The notes beneath the pieces were generated by a model. The model saw nothing but the letters and a program-made list of their open reading frames with translations, did no database searches and was not told the DNA's origin. DNA of 64,000 nt from Anoplolepis gracilipes (taxonomy: Eukaryota; Arthropoda; Insecta; Hymenoptera; Formicidae), in NCBI RefSeq assembly GCF_047496725.1, contig NC_132972.1:3712001-3776000 (forward strand). The letters run 5' to 3'. The translations under genes were made by a program, and so were the position numbers. This document shows positions 51,480 through 63,724 of this stretch, one piece after another. Numbering within the stretch: position 1 is the first letter of the stretch; each line of letters begins with the position of its first letter.

Positions 51480-51544
51480 GGTCTGCGGATGAGTCACGCT
51501 CGCTCCGGCGGAGACTCGCGAACTCCTGCATCGTCATCCGCTGA
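51480..51544 (+). CDS. Possible 3'-terminal alternative exon after a strong acceptor
   Basis: A long pyrimidine tract ending TTTTCCTTAG precedes base 51480, one of the best acceptors in the window, and a GC-rich segment follows. Entering in phase 1, as the 39921 donor requires, the frame reads SADESRSLRRRLANSCIVIR and stops at TGA (51542-51544). Entering in phase 0, a different frame is open for 47 codons to TAG at 51621-51623. No strong donor follows, and AATAAA-like sequence lies near 51698. The ESRSLRR stretch resembles KSRSLPR in the 15844 exon. It is unproven that this exon is spliced to 39921. Confidence 0.4.
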
Positions 51545-54500
51545 GAGATTAACGACCCTGACTGTTCCTCTTTCTTCGACGCGAATCAGGAACTCCGCGT
51601 CTTCTGTGTCACCTATTAATTAGAAAAGAGGCGGAGATTAACTAGAAAAGAGATTTTAGCTTTTAATCAAATATATTATTGTAACTTACGGAAAATTAAT
51701 AAATTGCGTTGAATCTTATTACGAATATAAATCTGATTTTATGGGGTATTCAAGAATTATATAATTGCCATTTTTTTCTCTTTCAATTAACATATTAATA
51801 TTAAAAACACTTTTTTATAATAATGTTCAGTTATTACAACTGATCGCATTTTGATTACGATTGTATGCCTCGCAAGATCAAGAGCTATTCTCTCCACATC
51901 TGTTAGCTATTGATTTGAAGATGACGTAATTTTTATCATCTTCATACGCTACTGTATTAATTGATTTTATTTTTAATAACTTCTTTAGAGAAAAAACTAT
52001 CGCTTACGTCAATTTGGATTGGATGCAAAAATACTTTCAAAAATACATATTTTATAAGCAATAGAAATTTTGATGTTTGAGAATGAATTATTTGATATTT
52101 TAAACAATAATATGTCGATTTTTCATTTCGTTAATTGTTCTATCAATAACATTAATCTATTCCGCGCATGTACGTATACCATCGCTTCCTAAGTAGATTT
52201 ACAAGTCGATCGCAATTTCCGCTTTTATTAATGAAAATTGACATAATATTTGAGAAGAAAATTAAAAGAGATGTGAGAAAACATGCATTTGCGATAATTG
52301 CATTTTATTCCCCACACATTTTATTGCCCACGTCATATATTCGCTAGAATAAACTTTCTTTGGCTATTCTTGCCAGCATAACTATAGCTCTTAGAGAGTT
52401 GTTTAAAGTACTTCCTGTAATGTGTTTTTGATCTCCCAAAGCTAATATTTTTTCTCCCTATCTTCAGAAAGACGTCTCCTCGGGGAAGTCTTATCGGCGA
52501 TTGGCATTTCTCTCAGAGAAATGTTTGTTCCCTCTATCTTTTCTTGCGATAATCAATAAGAAAATTTTGTGAGTACAGATATAATTTTTTTTACAATTTC
52601 TAAATTATTTAGCAACATTTGTAACATGCAGCATTTTATTAACGCAATCTTAATACTCGAAAATTGAAAGGGAGGTGATATATAAAGACGATAATATTCT
52701 TGGTATATTCAAGTAATGCGGTTGTCCTTCTACCTTCAAGTCGCAAAACGGCGATGTTTATTCCCGCTTCGAGCTATGTAATCTCGATGTAAGTAATCTG
52801 AATGTTTTCGATCGGGGAAAATACATGACTAGCGCGATAAAAATTATGCATGACTCGCAGGAATAAAACACTCGTACATGTGTCCGTGAATGAAGCCACA
52901 ACGAAACGCAAAAACAATGGACTCACAGTCGCGTTGGAGAACTGGGACATCCGGCGCGGTAAAAGCAACGTATGGCCGCGATGATAAATAATGCACACGC
53001 AAATGTGAGATTAGCGCTGTTAGATTATGCCAGTTTTCCCTCGTAAAACGTTCAGCCGACGAGGCGTTCAGCCGAGAAAGTAGATCGACGCACGCGTTTG
53101 AGCCAAATTGCGTTTTACTGATTTTCACAAGCTCGCCTCGCTTTGTTTATTCGTCGAGCGTGCTTCTATTAATTACGAAGCCAATTAATTGACTGTTAAT
53201 ATAGCCTTATTTACGGTCGCGTAACGGCAATCTCGTCAGTCGCAAGTCGCAATATCTCGCTACACAATTAAGGGGCTTGAAGGGAGTGGTGCAGCGAGAA
53301 ATAAATGGCGGATTTAATTTTCTCACTGACAAAAATTTATCTCACACAAGCGGTGTCTGATTTAATATTTTCTTTGTTACATGAGATTCTACCTACGTAT
53401 ATATTTAAAAATCCAAAATCTAAAAAATATTTAATTTATTATTTACAAAATGCTTATTATTATATAATGATTGTAAGCTTTTGAGAAATTATTGTGATTT
53501 TTTGGTTGGTGATATTTTTTCATGAAATACATTACTAATACTTTAATTAATATATATTTTTTAATTAATAAAGCACATATTAATGTAATGTATTAATTAA
53601 ATGTATTTTAATTTAGATTGATTAATTTTTATAAAATATTCCTTTATTAAAGTATATTATTAAGTTAGCAAAAAATAAAATATTTATTAGAAATTTTTAT
53701 TAGGAACTTTTATTAGAATTAAATAAAATTTAAATAAAGTTTGTTAATAATTAATTAACGTGGTTTTAAAATTAGTTCTTGAAAGAATATTTATAAAATA
53801 AGTCAATTTATTTAAAAATAAATAAGCGAAGTAAAAAAAAATAATTAAATTAATATTATGGGAAATAAATTTAATAAAATAAAAATAAGAGAAAATTAAA
53901 AATTTTATATTCAAGATACAATCCTAAAAGCTTGATTAATTTACAACATTAAGAAAAAAAGAAGTAATGAAGAAGAGAAATAGGAAAAATTATAAGAAAA
54001 TATAAACATGAATAGATTATCGCACGTGTGATAAAAAGTATTAATAATTTGATGCTAAACTTGTGCGTGTACACATATTATGTGTAAGTGAGGACATTCG
54101 TCATATGCCAGAGTAAGGTCGATAATAAAAATAACGATGATAATATAAAGCGCCTTATATCGATATTATATGCTACGTTCTCGAGCGCCTTTCTCCTTAC
54201 TAATATCCGTTCTGCCTCTTCGAAGGCAAGCGTAGCCCTTGCACGCGTGCGTCATGCGATAGAAAACGAGATGATAAGAAATAGAGCGTGCACTTGCACA
54301 TATTACTCGGGCCGACGAATAAACGGCGGCGTATATTACAGTGAACAAAATGAACGGTGAATCACACACATGGCGCAGCCATAATTCTCGAAATGTGCTG
54401 TGTTCCCCTTCCGCGCGGTAAAATACATAATTGAGGCAGTGTCGGAGCAAAAGCGGTCCTTCTGAATCAACCGTGAATAAGGGCCACCATTCTGCCTTTT

Positions 54501-55667
54501 TCCACTCTTCTCTTAGTCATGTGTATTGTGAGATTGTAATGTCACATCAGGCCTTTTAAATATTTAAATGCAGAAGACCGATTCATACTTTAATAATAGC
54601 TAAAATAAAAATTAGACATGCAATAATAAAAAATTAAAAAAAATAAATATAATAAAAATTGTATCTATAATATTTGATAAATTATTAAAAAAGTATTTTA
54701 ATTATTTGTTTCATTTGCCAAGCAATAGAAGATTCATATTTTATTTTGCAAATTCACGGAATCAGGAAAATGACAAACAAAGTTGCGTGTTTATATACGT
54801 AACGAGCTAGATTATTGATTGATATGTAGTTATCACAATTTACACTTTAATATTACACTATATTTTCGTGTTTCTTGCATTTTAATAACGCGAAACGTGT
54901 TGATCAGGATTATAATCTAAAAGCTTACGGGAAGGAGAGCGCATTTTTACGCATATATTAAGGCGCATAATAATTCTCGCGGGTAGAGCTACTTTCGCTA
55001 GTAAAACTCGATCCGGATACGGTTACTAATCCGATATCCCGTAACACGTAAGCCTTCCCTCTCTGCTCTAACGAGTTCGATATTTGTGTTTCGTGCGTCA
55101 ATATTCGATAAACAGTGGAGTCCCTAAAGGAATATGTTCGACTGAAAGAGTCCGGAATACGAAAGTAAGAAGAGCTCGCTGCTCTTTCTCAAGCTATATT
55201 AGCGGACTAAACATACTCTTATATTCCCTGCGCCTTTCGAATCGCTATTGCTTCCTCGGAGAGTCACCATCGTTTTTTCGACACATCGTACGTGTTTCTT
55301 GCCAGCGCCTCCCATTTATCACTGTCCAACTTGGTTCGGCTCCAGCGCGATCACGGCTGAATGCCTTTTTTTTTTTCACTCACGAAGCGACACGGCGTTC
55401 GCGATCAGGCTTTGCTTCGAAAACGAGCTAATAAACAAAATGATAAGGAGCGGCGAGGCATTACATCTGTGCTTAATTAGTAATTGATACACTCTCACCA
55501 AGTTACTCATATTCCGAGACGAACGATTGCATTTGAATAAGTCATTATGTCAAAAATATTATAGAAAGGAGAATATTTTTTTTTATATCTAACACTCCAT
55601 TTGAAATCTCATTTATATAACAATCATATTTGAATAATAATAATAATAATAATATATGTATGATAAG

Positions 55668-55713
<46 letters not shown>

Positions 55714-56037
55714 AGAAATACATATATATATGTATATATATTTGTCTGAAACTTTTCAATTTGCCAAACCAGGTGCGCGCGTTTGTATATGTTTAATTAC
55801 AATATTTAATATTAAGCAAACAATTTATTTAATAAAAAATTAAAATAATGAAAAATAACAATCGATTGTACATCGAAAAACAATCGAAAATAACAATTTC
55901 GCGAAATTATTAGTTACATATTTTGGTGTGATTAAGTAATTTATCAAAAAAATTAAAACTCATGTGCTGGACAGTAACCTCACGGTTTGATTCACGTTGG
56001 AATATAATATTAATCTTCCCTTTTCTTTTTCTGTTTT
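51545..56037. other. AT-rich intron-like stretch
   Basis: Very AT-rich at 53400-54060 with a small inverted repeat (about 53525-53603). CpG-richer patches lie at 52880-53300, 54160-54530 and 54980-55440. An (AAT)n run at about 55632-55653 is followed by (TA)n at 55670-55709. No exon is accepted. Confidence 0.5.
55670..55709. repeat. (TA)n microsatellite
   Basis: Uninterrupted run of about 40 bp with an AAT-repeat upstream. Confidence 0.95.
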
Positions 56038-56045
56038 AGGTGAGT
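56015..56045 (+). promoter_or_regulatory. Back-to-back acceptor/donor (recursive splice site candidate)
   Basis: A pyrimidine tract of more than 20 bases (CTTCCCTTTTCTTTTTCTG) leads to TTTTAG at 56034-56039, immediately followed by GTGAGT at 56040-56045. This juxtaposition matches the known insect ratchet-point layout (pyrimidine tract, AG, then a donor). A downstream donor-like GAA|GTATAC at 56098/56099 could define a 59-nt recursive-splicing exon, open from phase 1 (EYKERISYEMTGD...). Function is inferred from layout only. Confidence 0.5.
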
Positions 56046-58815
56046 ACAAAGAGAGGATTTCTTATGAAATGACCGGCGATATTCACACTACGAGGGAAGT
56101 ATACGCGGTTTTGTTTTTTTTCCATCTTTTTTTCATTTTGCCCGAAACAAGCGCATCCATGGTGAACAATAGGCCATAGAAATGCACTTCTACAATTGTG
56201 TGCTTTATGTCGTTGAAGAGGAAGAGAGAGGGAATATTATTTGTTGCATTTCCTTGTGAAACCGAATATGCATTACTATTCGTGATAACGTAGACAGAAA
56301 ATCGATTAAATCCGCAGTCTATTTTCGCGCTTTCTATTGTACGTGGTAACAGAATGCCAAGAATAACGATATAACGATCGGTGCATACCATTTCGAAGAG
56401 GGTAACGCACTCTTATAGCCAGTTTAACAACCCTAGTTAAATTATTGTTAAAATTGTATAATCGATTCGCGAGATCCGTTAAAAAAAGGAAGCTTTATTT
56501 TCCTGTCAGTTTTTATTTTTGTAAAGTAGAAAGCATCGTCAAATTAATTATGAAAAGTTTAACACTTTATTTTAAATCCAATAAACCCTTTATTGTGCCA
56601 AATTTAAATTTCACGATACTGTACGAATTTGAGAATTTAATAAAAATGATGGTTTATTTGCGGCAGCCTTATTATGGCATTAATTCGACGCGAAGAATTC
56701 GCCTTGCGAAATGGACGCGTGTTTAGAACGAGTTCGAAGATTCTGTTCCTACAGCTGCTCCTCTGCTGTCGTTCATCTCGCAACGTATCTCGAAATGCGC
56801 GTCGGCGCGGTCTTAATGGAGATCCGGTATTTTATATATATTATTCGCGAAAGAGAGAGAGAGAGACAGTATACACGTGCGCACACAAGCGAAGTACATA
56901 TCGCATCTGATGTACGCCTCTTCTCGCGTTAGAAAGCAGATGCACAAATAATTAATCGCGTGTCTGTCGCAATAATCGGTGGTCTCGCTTCACTGACTAC
57001 GCAGGACATGTGTTTATATCGATTTTTTTTATTATAAAATATATTAATAAAAGACTAAAGAATAAAATTATTATTGAGATCAATAAGAGTGAGATAATAA
57101 TTATTGAAATTATGATTATATAACTAGCAAACATCCTATAAATAATTTAGTTGTAATATTAATGATTACTGGTAACAATAAAAAATAATTGTTTATTTAA
57201 TCGTAATACTATTTATTAACAGTATTACATTGCTTTAATTATACAGATGAAATAAACTACTTATTAAGTTCCGAATATAAAGGGTAATATAAGAATCTTA
57301 TACAACATGTGTGCGTGTATTATGTGTCGGGCATTGTTAATAAAATTTATTAGAAGACGGATGAGCAAACCAAAAAAAGGAAACTAACGATACTCTCGAC
57401 TCGATATACTTTCTATCTGTTTTTACCGCGTTACACTTCGCGCAACCGTGATTTACGATGTCTTGGACTTATTTGGGACACGATGCATTTCCTTTGTACA
57501 GTGCGTTCTTTGTAGCGTTCGAGTAATTGGCGAGAACGACGTTACGCATTACTGCTCGACGTTGTCGAGTGTGTACGTTAGGTATTCTCTCGATGTGTAA
57601 GAAAAATAGCGCGAAAAGTATATAGGGAGAGGAAAAGAGAGTAGGCCCTCTTCTTCGAACAAGTTGCGAGGAGAAGAGAAGACGGGAGATGACAAGACGA
57701 GGGAGATAAGGCATTATAACCATAAGTGCCGATGATCTCAGCCTCCCATGTGGGATCCGGGTGGAGTACCACCGATGACTTATCGTTTAGGCATTTAGAG
57801 GGGAAATTAATGTGTAAAAAAATAAGAGAAAGAATTTGATTAGGAGAAAGGGAGATAGAAGAGAAAATGTGTGCACGTGCACATGCGCTCTCTCCAAAAG
57901 TATTTGGTCCCCATCGCTTAATTAACCTCGACGCGTACTTGAAGGTGAACGCGTCTGCAGCCGCAGAAATTGAACTAATTACCGCTGCTGAACAATCGTG
58001 CATCTCTCAAGTTATTGTCTCGCAAGAGCAAACTCGTGATTTCTCATTCCTAGTAAAGATATCGATTCGCATTGCACTTTCAGACAATTAATTTAGGAAG
58101 ACTCGTGAGAAATTAATTATCTGTCTTGTAATTAAATTAGAAAAAGGCAAATTAGGATCTTTAATAATCAGATATTCTTATTTGCCTTTTTTTCTAATTT
58201 AATTTCCTTTTGTGATTGCATTCTAAAGAGACTTTATTTTGCAGTTAATTATTGTCTTATAATTAATTTCCTTCTAGAAATATATGTCTGTTAAAATTTT
58301 GAGAAAAATATTTTTGCATGGAAGGAAAATATACTCTCTTTATACAATATAAAAATTTATTTACAATTAGATTAAAATTGACGAGGAAATTATTTTTTAA
58401 GCAGTTAATCAGACGATTTAATTATTTTAGTTCGATTTTATAAATAGATACAATTGCTTTTCAAATCATATGAGACTTTAAAAGTCACCGTAAACGCTTT
58501 TAATTCAATGTACGAAGTTTTATAATTCGCTCTTGTATAAGGCACCTTGCATGCATCTTCATTCAAATGCATTTCACGCCGTATCTAATGATGCACGCGT
58601 GTCTATGATGTACTTACTGCGAACATATGTAAGACCACGTCCACAACTGTGGCACCTGCTGATTAATAAACTGCTTCCAGTTTATCCAGGAAATTTTAAT
58701 ATGTATTTTTCCTTTGGAAACAGATAAGTATTTTGATATACAAATTTTTTTTTTTTTTATATACCTTTAAACACATTTATAAAAGTGAAGAAAAACAAAA
58801 AATATCTCTAATGAT
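56046..58815. other. Non-coding stretch
   Basis: AT-rich with CpG-richer patches at 56680-57000 and 57380-57980. A bulged stem at 58130-58204 pairs AATTAAATTAG...GGCAAA with its complement. No exon is supported. Confidence 0.5.
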
Positions 58816-59037
58816 AATCGAGATGCAATCGATCTAGAAGTTAAAGTAATATCCACTTCACATTTTAATAATATATTAAAATCGCCATGGAAACAATAAT
58901 AGGAATATACTTATTAGTAAAGTAAACGCGTTTATAATAAATTCCTATTATTGTTTCCCATGCGATGGCGATTTTAATATATTATTAAAATGTGAAACGG
59001 ATATTACTTTAACTTCCAGATCGATTGCATCTCGATT
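58816..59037. repeat. Inverted repeat, about 95-bp arms
   Basis: The arm from AATCGAGATGCAATCGATCT (58816) to about 58909 is mirrored by about 58939-59037, with few mismatches and a small indel near GCCATGG. The loop is about 29 nt and AT-rich. Non-coding. MITE or hairpin element. Confidence 0.88.
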
Positions 59038-59329
59038 GACGGTACTTTCGTATTCGTATGCATGTCGTAGCAATTGAATTTAGAATCACGAACGGAATCA
59101 CGTGCGCTCGATGCATTTTCTAGAATACGTGCAAGTTCTCTTCATGTTTCCCGTCGAACTCGCTGCACCTGACTTTACTAACACGTAACATTACGATCAA
59201 TTGTATGAACGCGATTTTTCTCCAATTTTCCAATTTCTATCATAACCTATGATAAAGGAGCACGGCGCGTGCTTAAGATGAAAAATTCAATGATTAAGAT
59301 TCAATCAATTGTTGTATTAAAAGAGTACC

Positions 59330-59815
59330 TACTCCTTGGAAAACCTGGATTTCTCAAGGATTTCTTTTGTTAGAAAGAAATTTATTAGGATTCAGGGAGG
59401 ATTTTTTAACAAAAATCAGCAAGCCAAGTAAATTATATGTTTGAAATATATTATAAATATATACCTATCTATATTATATGTTCAGTGTTTTAATAAAATA
59501 TTGAATATACAGTTATATACGGTATTACATACGTATTCTTATTTTAATTTTTAACGATAAATGAAATGGAAAAAAATGAAAATTTTATGCAAGTGAAAAA
59601 TATTTTATGAAAGTTTTAGTACATTTAAATCTAGCACTTGAAATTTAAAAGGTTCTATTTTTTTTCTTCTAATAAATAAAAGCATTAGAGGATGCATACA
59701 ATAAAAAAAACTTAGAAAGTTGCACCAAAAAATCTTTAAATATTTTCTTTGTCTGGAATTTTGTACAAAAGTACTTGGAAGATCAGGGAATTTTTTACAA
59801 GATTTGAATAAACGC
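59330..59815 (+). repeat. Interspersed repeat, copy 2
   Basis: Same family as 5175-5700 but on the opposite strand. Shared blocks are ATCAGCAAGCCAAGTAAATT (about 59405-59430) with the following ATATATTATAAATATAT, and AATTTTTTACAAGATTTGA near 59795. The copies are diverged and non-coding. Confidence 0.65.
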
Positions 59816-62338
59816 CCTAATTAAATTAAATCCGCATAATTAATTATTCGCCAGCAAATCTAAATGTATCGACGATTGCTTTGGACGATTAAGCTCGATT
59901 TGTCCAGCGTGTATCGAAGTTTCATAAATTATCTCCGCAAATGCTCCCGTCGCGAGTCCAGCTCCCAATTGGCCTTCTCTCCTTCCGTGACGGTCACCCC
60001 TTTTTATGCTCGTCAAGATCGGCATGTGTTCGCACGCATCAGGTGCACCTGCAGACTCCCTCCTGTCCGGGCGAGAGTACAAGGACGACGAAAACGTTTA
60101 CGGTCGTCCTCGGTGTCTCTCTTTCTCTTTCTCGGGAAACGCATCTGCTTCGGGAGACGAGGGTCGCGTGCCCCGGCTGCGTTCTAATTACGCTTAATTA
60201 TTATCGCGATAATCACCATTACCGAAGCGGGGAATGTCTTGATCGGTGATATAGATAACGATAGTGACTCGCTCGAAGTGCGCTGCTCATTCGGTTTTCC
60301 TATTTCCTAGTCGTGTTTAGCATTTTCACCCGAGGAAGATTTGTGACACGAGATAATCCGTGAAATGACAAGTAGAATGGAAGAACATGCAAATGACTAC
60401 CGTATCCGATCTGACATGGCGCTTCCAGCTTGCTAGAAAAGATGACACTCGGGTCATAATTATCATTTGCGTCACTTGGGTTATATATTCATTCAATTGG
60501 GGTTACTTGGAATATTATAGAAATTGTTTGCGTTCTTTTAGCAGATAAGATTAGAAGCAGTAAAATATCAAGTAGCATTTACTTAAGAATTTAACGGTTT
60601 TATCCTTCCTGTTATATTATTATCACGAAGCAAGTATTATGAAAATGTACGATGTTTTATACAACTTTGTTGAATATGTATAAATTGTTAAATGATTAAA
60701 AACTTATTAAAAATTATTTTTAAAATTTTACGAGAATAAAAATACGTGGGTTTGTTGAGAACCTTCGTAGCATTATAATGACAGCGATTTATCGCGAACT
60801 GTGGACGATCGTTAAGGCTCAGTATGTGCCGGCCGAACAACGAGTGCGGTTGTATATGTATATGAGAGGGCTAGAGAGGGTACGGAGGTTCATGATTAAA
60901 GGTGATCTCACATCATGACGAACGCCATTTCGTGGAACGCAGTTTAAGTGGAAATAACATTGATCCTAGAAAATTGCGACGCGACCACAAATGAGTCTGA
61001 AAAAAATTATCGATATTTTAATCGGTATTCGTTCCTTAATAAAAGAAAGATGTCATTTCTCTGCCGAAGAAAAAATAAGAAAAATTAGCCATATCTGAAT
61101 TTTTCTCTCAAATTAAAAATGTCAACTTTTTAATATGTAACAATTAAAGATCTTTATAAACAAAGATGTTTAATTTAGATTTTGAAAAAAAAAAAAATAA
61201 AATATTTCTTTAATCTTAATAAATAATACACATATCCGTATAAATCTGTAATTACACTCTAGAAACTTAAATCGTACACGAAAATTATCTTGAATTTGCT
61301 CATAATCCAAAAATTGTTCGCTTAAATATTAAATTTTACAAATAAAATTTTATTGTATTCCGATTAATTGGGGAGTGTATTCTTGAAATTAAAGTTAACT
61401 GAAATGCTTTGATCATTTGCCGTCTCATAAGTTCTCAATTATAAACCGTTTATAAATTAGATGCTAAAATATTCTTTTATCCCAAATAATTTTCTAAAGG
61501 AAAAAAACTTATACTGAGGCCGCATACTGTGTTTATCTTCTCCGATTCCAATGCGATGAATCGTTGCGTTTTCGACGATGAGGAATTTATTATAATCCAT
61601 TAACGCACGCCCTCGGGCAAACATCGTTAGAGGCGTCGGTTGGCACGCTCGCTCTATTTGCGTTACGAAAGGGCTTATACGAGCCTAATTCGTTCGCGTA
61701 TCTTGATTCGAGCTTAATAGCCCGAATGGCAAATGCGGTCCCTGAAATGCACAGCGCGCGCTCGTATAAGGGTTCTCGCTTTCTTCCGCTTCATTCACAC
61801 ACGGACATCGGCCCTAAATCGCCCACAAAAGCCCTCTCAAGCGGCCTGGACCGACCGATGAGAAGGGAGAAGGAACGAAAGAGCCCTTGAATCGACCCTA
61901 TCAATCGGAAATACTACACAGCACGGACATGCTTCTGGTTCTGCTAATCGAGGGCAAGACCATGTGGCTTCTTGATTCACAAAGTAAATGCTTGGTTAGT
62001 GATCGATGAGGAATCCTTGACATGTGACAACCGGTTTACACCGGTTGACGTGTCAAATTATTCCTAAACAATGACCGAAACATTTTAAATATTTCTTTTC
62101 TTGTTTGTGCTAAAAATAATATAAAAGAGAATATCTATTTAATATTTTTTTAAAGAAGTATAAGTTTCTAATTTATTATTATATATTTATATCAACGCTA
62201 TTATAAGTAAACTGATTACAATCTATATATATATGATAATATAAATATATTTAATACAATAATATAAAAATTATTTTTACAGATATAGAGTTTTTTATAT
62301 TTTTTCTTGATTCAAATTTTGCAAATTTAACATTTTTC

Positions 62339-62365
62339 AAAAAAAAAAAAAAAAAAAAAAAAAAA
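62339..62365. repeat. Poly-A tract
   Basis: Run of about 27 A. No retroelement body was recognised upstream, so it is recorded as a simple repeat. Confidence 0.95.
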
Positions 62366-63620
62366 CAACTTTTCTCTCAGATATCACGCATATTCCAATG
62401 GATTAGAAATATATATAATAGTCAGCGTGCATAGCAAGATGCGCCGAATGAATCGAAGATGCGGTTACTTACATAGCGAGATAAAGCCCGTTTACCTGGA
62501 AGGGAATAATTATTCGGCGCAAACCAGTTTCGCGGACACGAAATGCGTATGTACAAAGGAGAGAGAGGAGGCTCTTCGGTTCGTCGAAAATATCGTCGGA
62601 TCGTGTTCGAGACACGGCGTTCTCTCTGTCGGGCACAGGGCCCGATTCCGTTTTAATTAAACGTCGGTTCGCATCGCGCGCAGTAAATCGCCGGGTTCTT
62701 CTCGTCGCGCGGTCGAATTAATCTCGATTTTCGCCCGGAGACGCGGCACCGTGATTCGTGTGTGTCCCGTGTTCAAGAAACGCGCGAGCCTCCCTCATTC
62801 GCGACGGAAACGATAAATTCTCCTGGGGCTATGATTCGCGAGATTGTAATAATTCTCCTTTCCTACATTTTTCTACGGAGTTTTAAAAGTATATATCAGG
62901 CAACATATGTATGTACATGAACTGCAATCTCCATCTTTGTGGATTGAAAACAAACTAAAAAGAAGTAGAAATGTATATTGTATACGTGTATGAATTCTGT
63001 TAATAATTACTATGGGATCATTTAATTTTTTTGCTGAATCAAAAATGTTAGTTTTATTATTATTTATTACTATTTATATATACATTTATCTTTTTTCACA
63101 AGAATTTTTTTTATTTAGATTTGAATTTCTTAAAATACTGTTCAAAATTGATAAAGTAAAGTAAAAGAAAAATGTAAAAATTCTTAAAATATGCTAATAA
63201 TGTAAGATATCATCATAATGTATGTTTACTTAAACACGTTATTAGCATTTGTTTTTGTAACTAATATGGAATTACATATATACATTTTAAAGAACATGAA
63301 AATATGCGCAAAGAATTTGTTATGTGTTTATGTATAAATGTCCCTTCTTGTGTTTCATGAAATTCCTTATCTATCCAATTAAGTCATCAAAAAAACATGT
63401 ATCACAGGTTTGTGAGTTAATAACTGGTTACGATGTTTGTTCGTGAACTACTGTTTTCGTAATAACTAGCTATTATGTAATTAAGACACGTAAGGAGAAA
63501 GATGATATGCCGACTTTTAATTCTCGTGCCTATAAAATAGATGCGTCGAGTCGCATATTGTAAATGCAAATATAGTCACTCAAAATTTTTCTCGTGACTA
63601 TAGTTACATCGGTTTATAAA

Positions 63621-63724
63621 TTGATATTTCCACAATTAAGCTTTTACTACGGATGAAAGACAATAAATTACATTGATATTTCCACAATTAAGCTTTTACT
63701 ACGGATGAAAGACAATAAATTACA
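63621..63724. repeat. Perfect 52-bp tandem duplication
   Basis: Unit 63621-63672 (starting TTGATATTTCCACAATTAAG) is repeated exactly at 63673-63724. Identity suggests a recent duplication or an assembly/allelic artefact. Confidence 0.95.
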
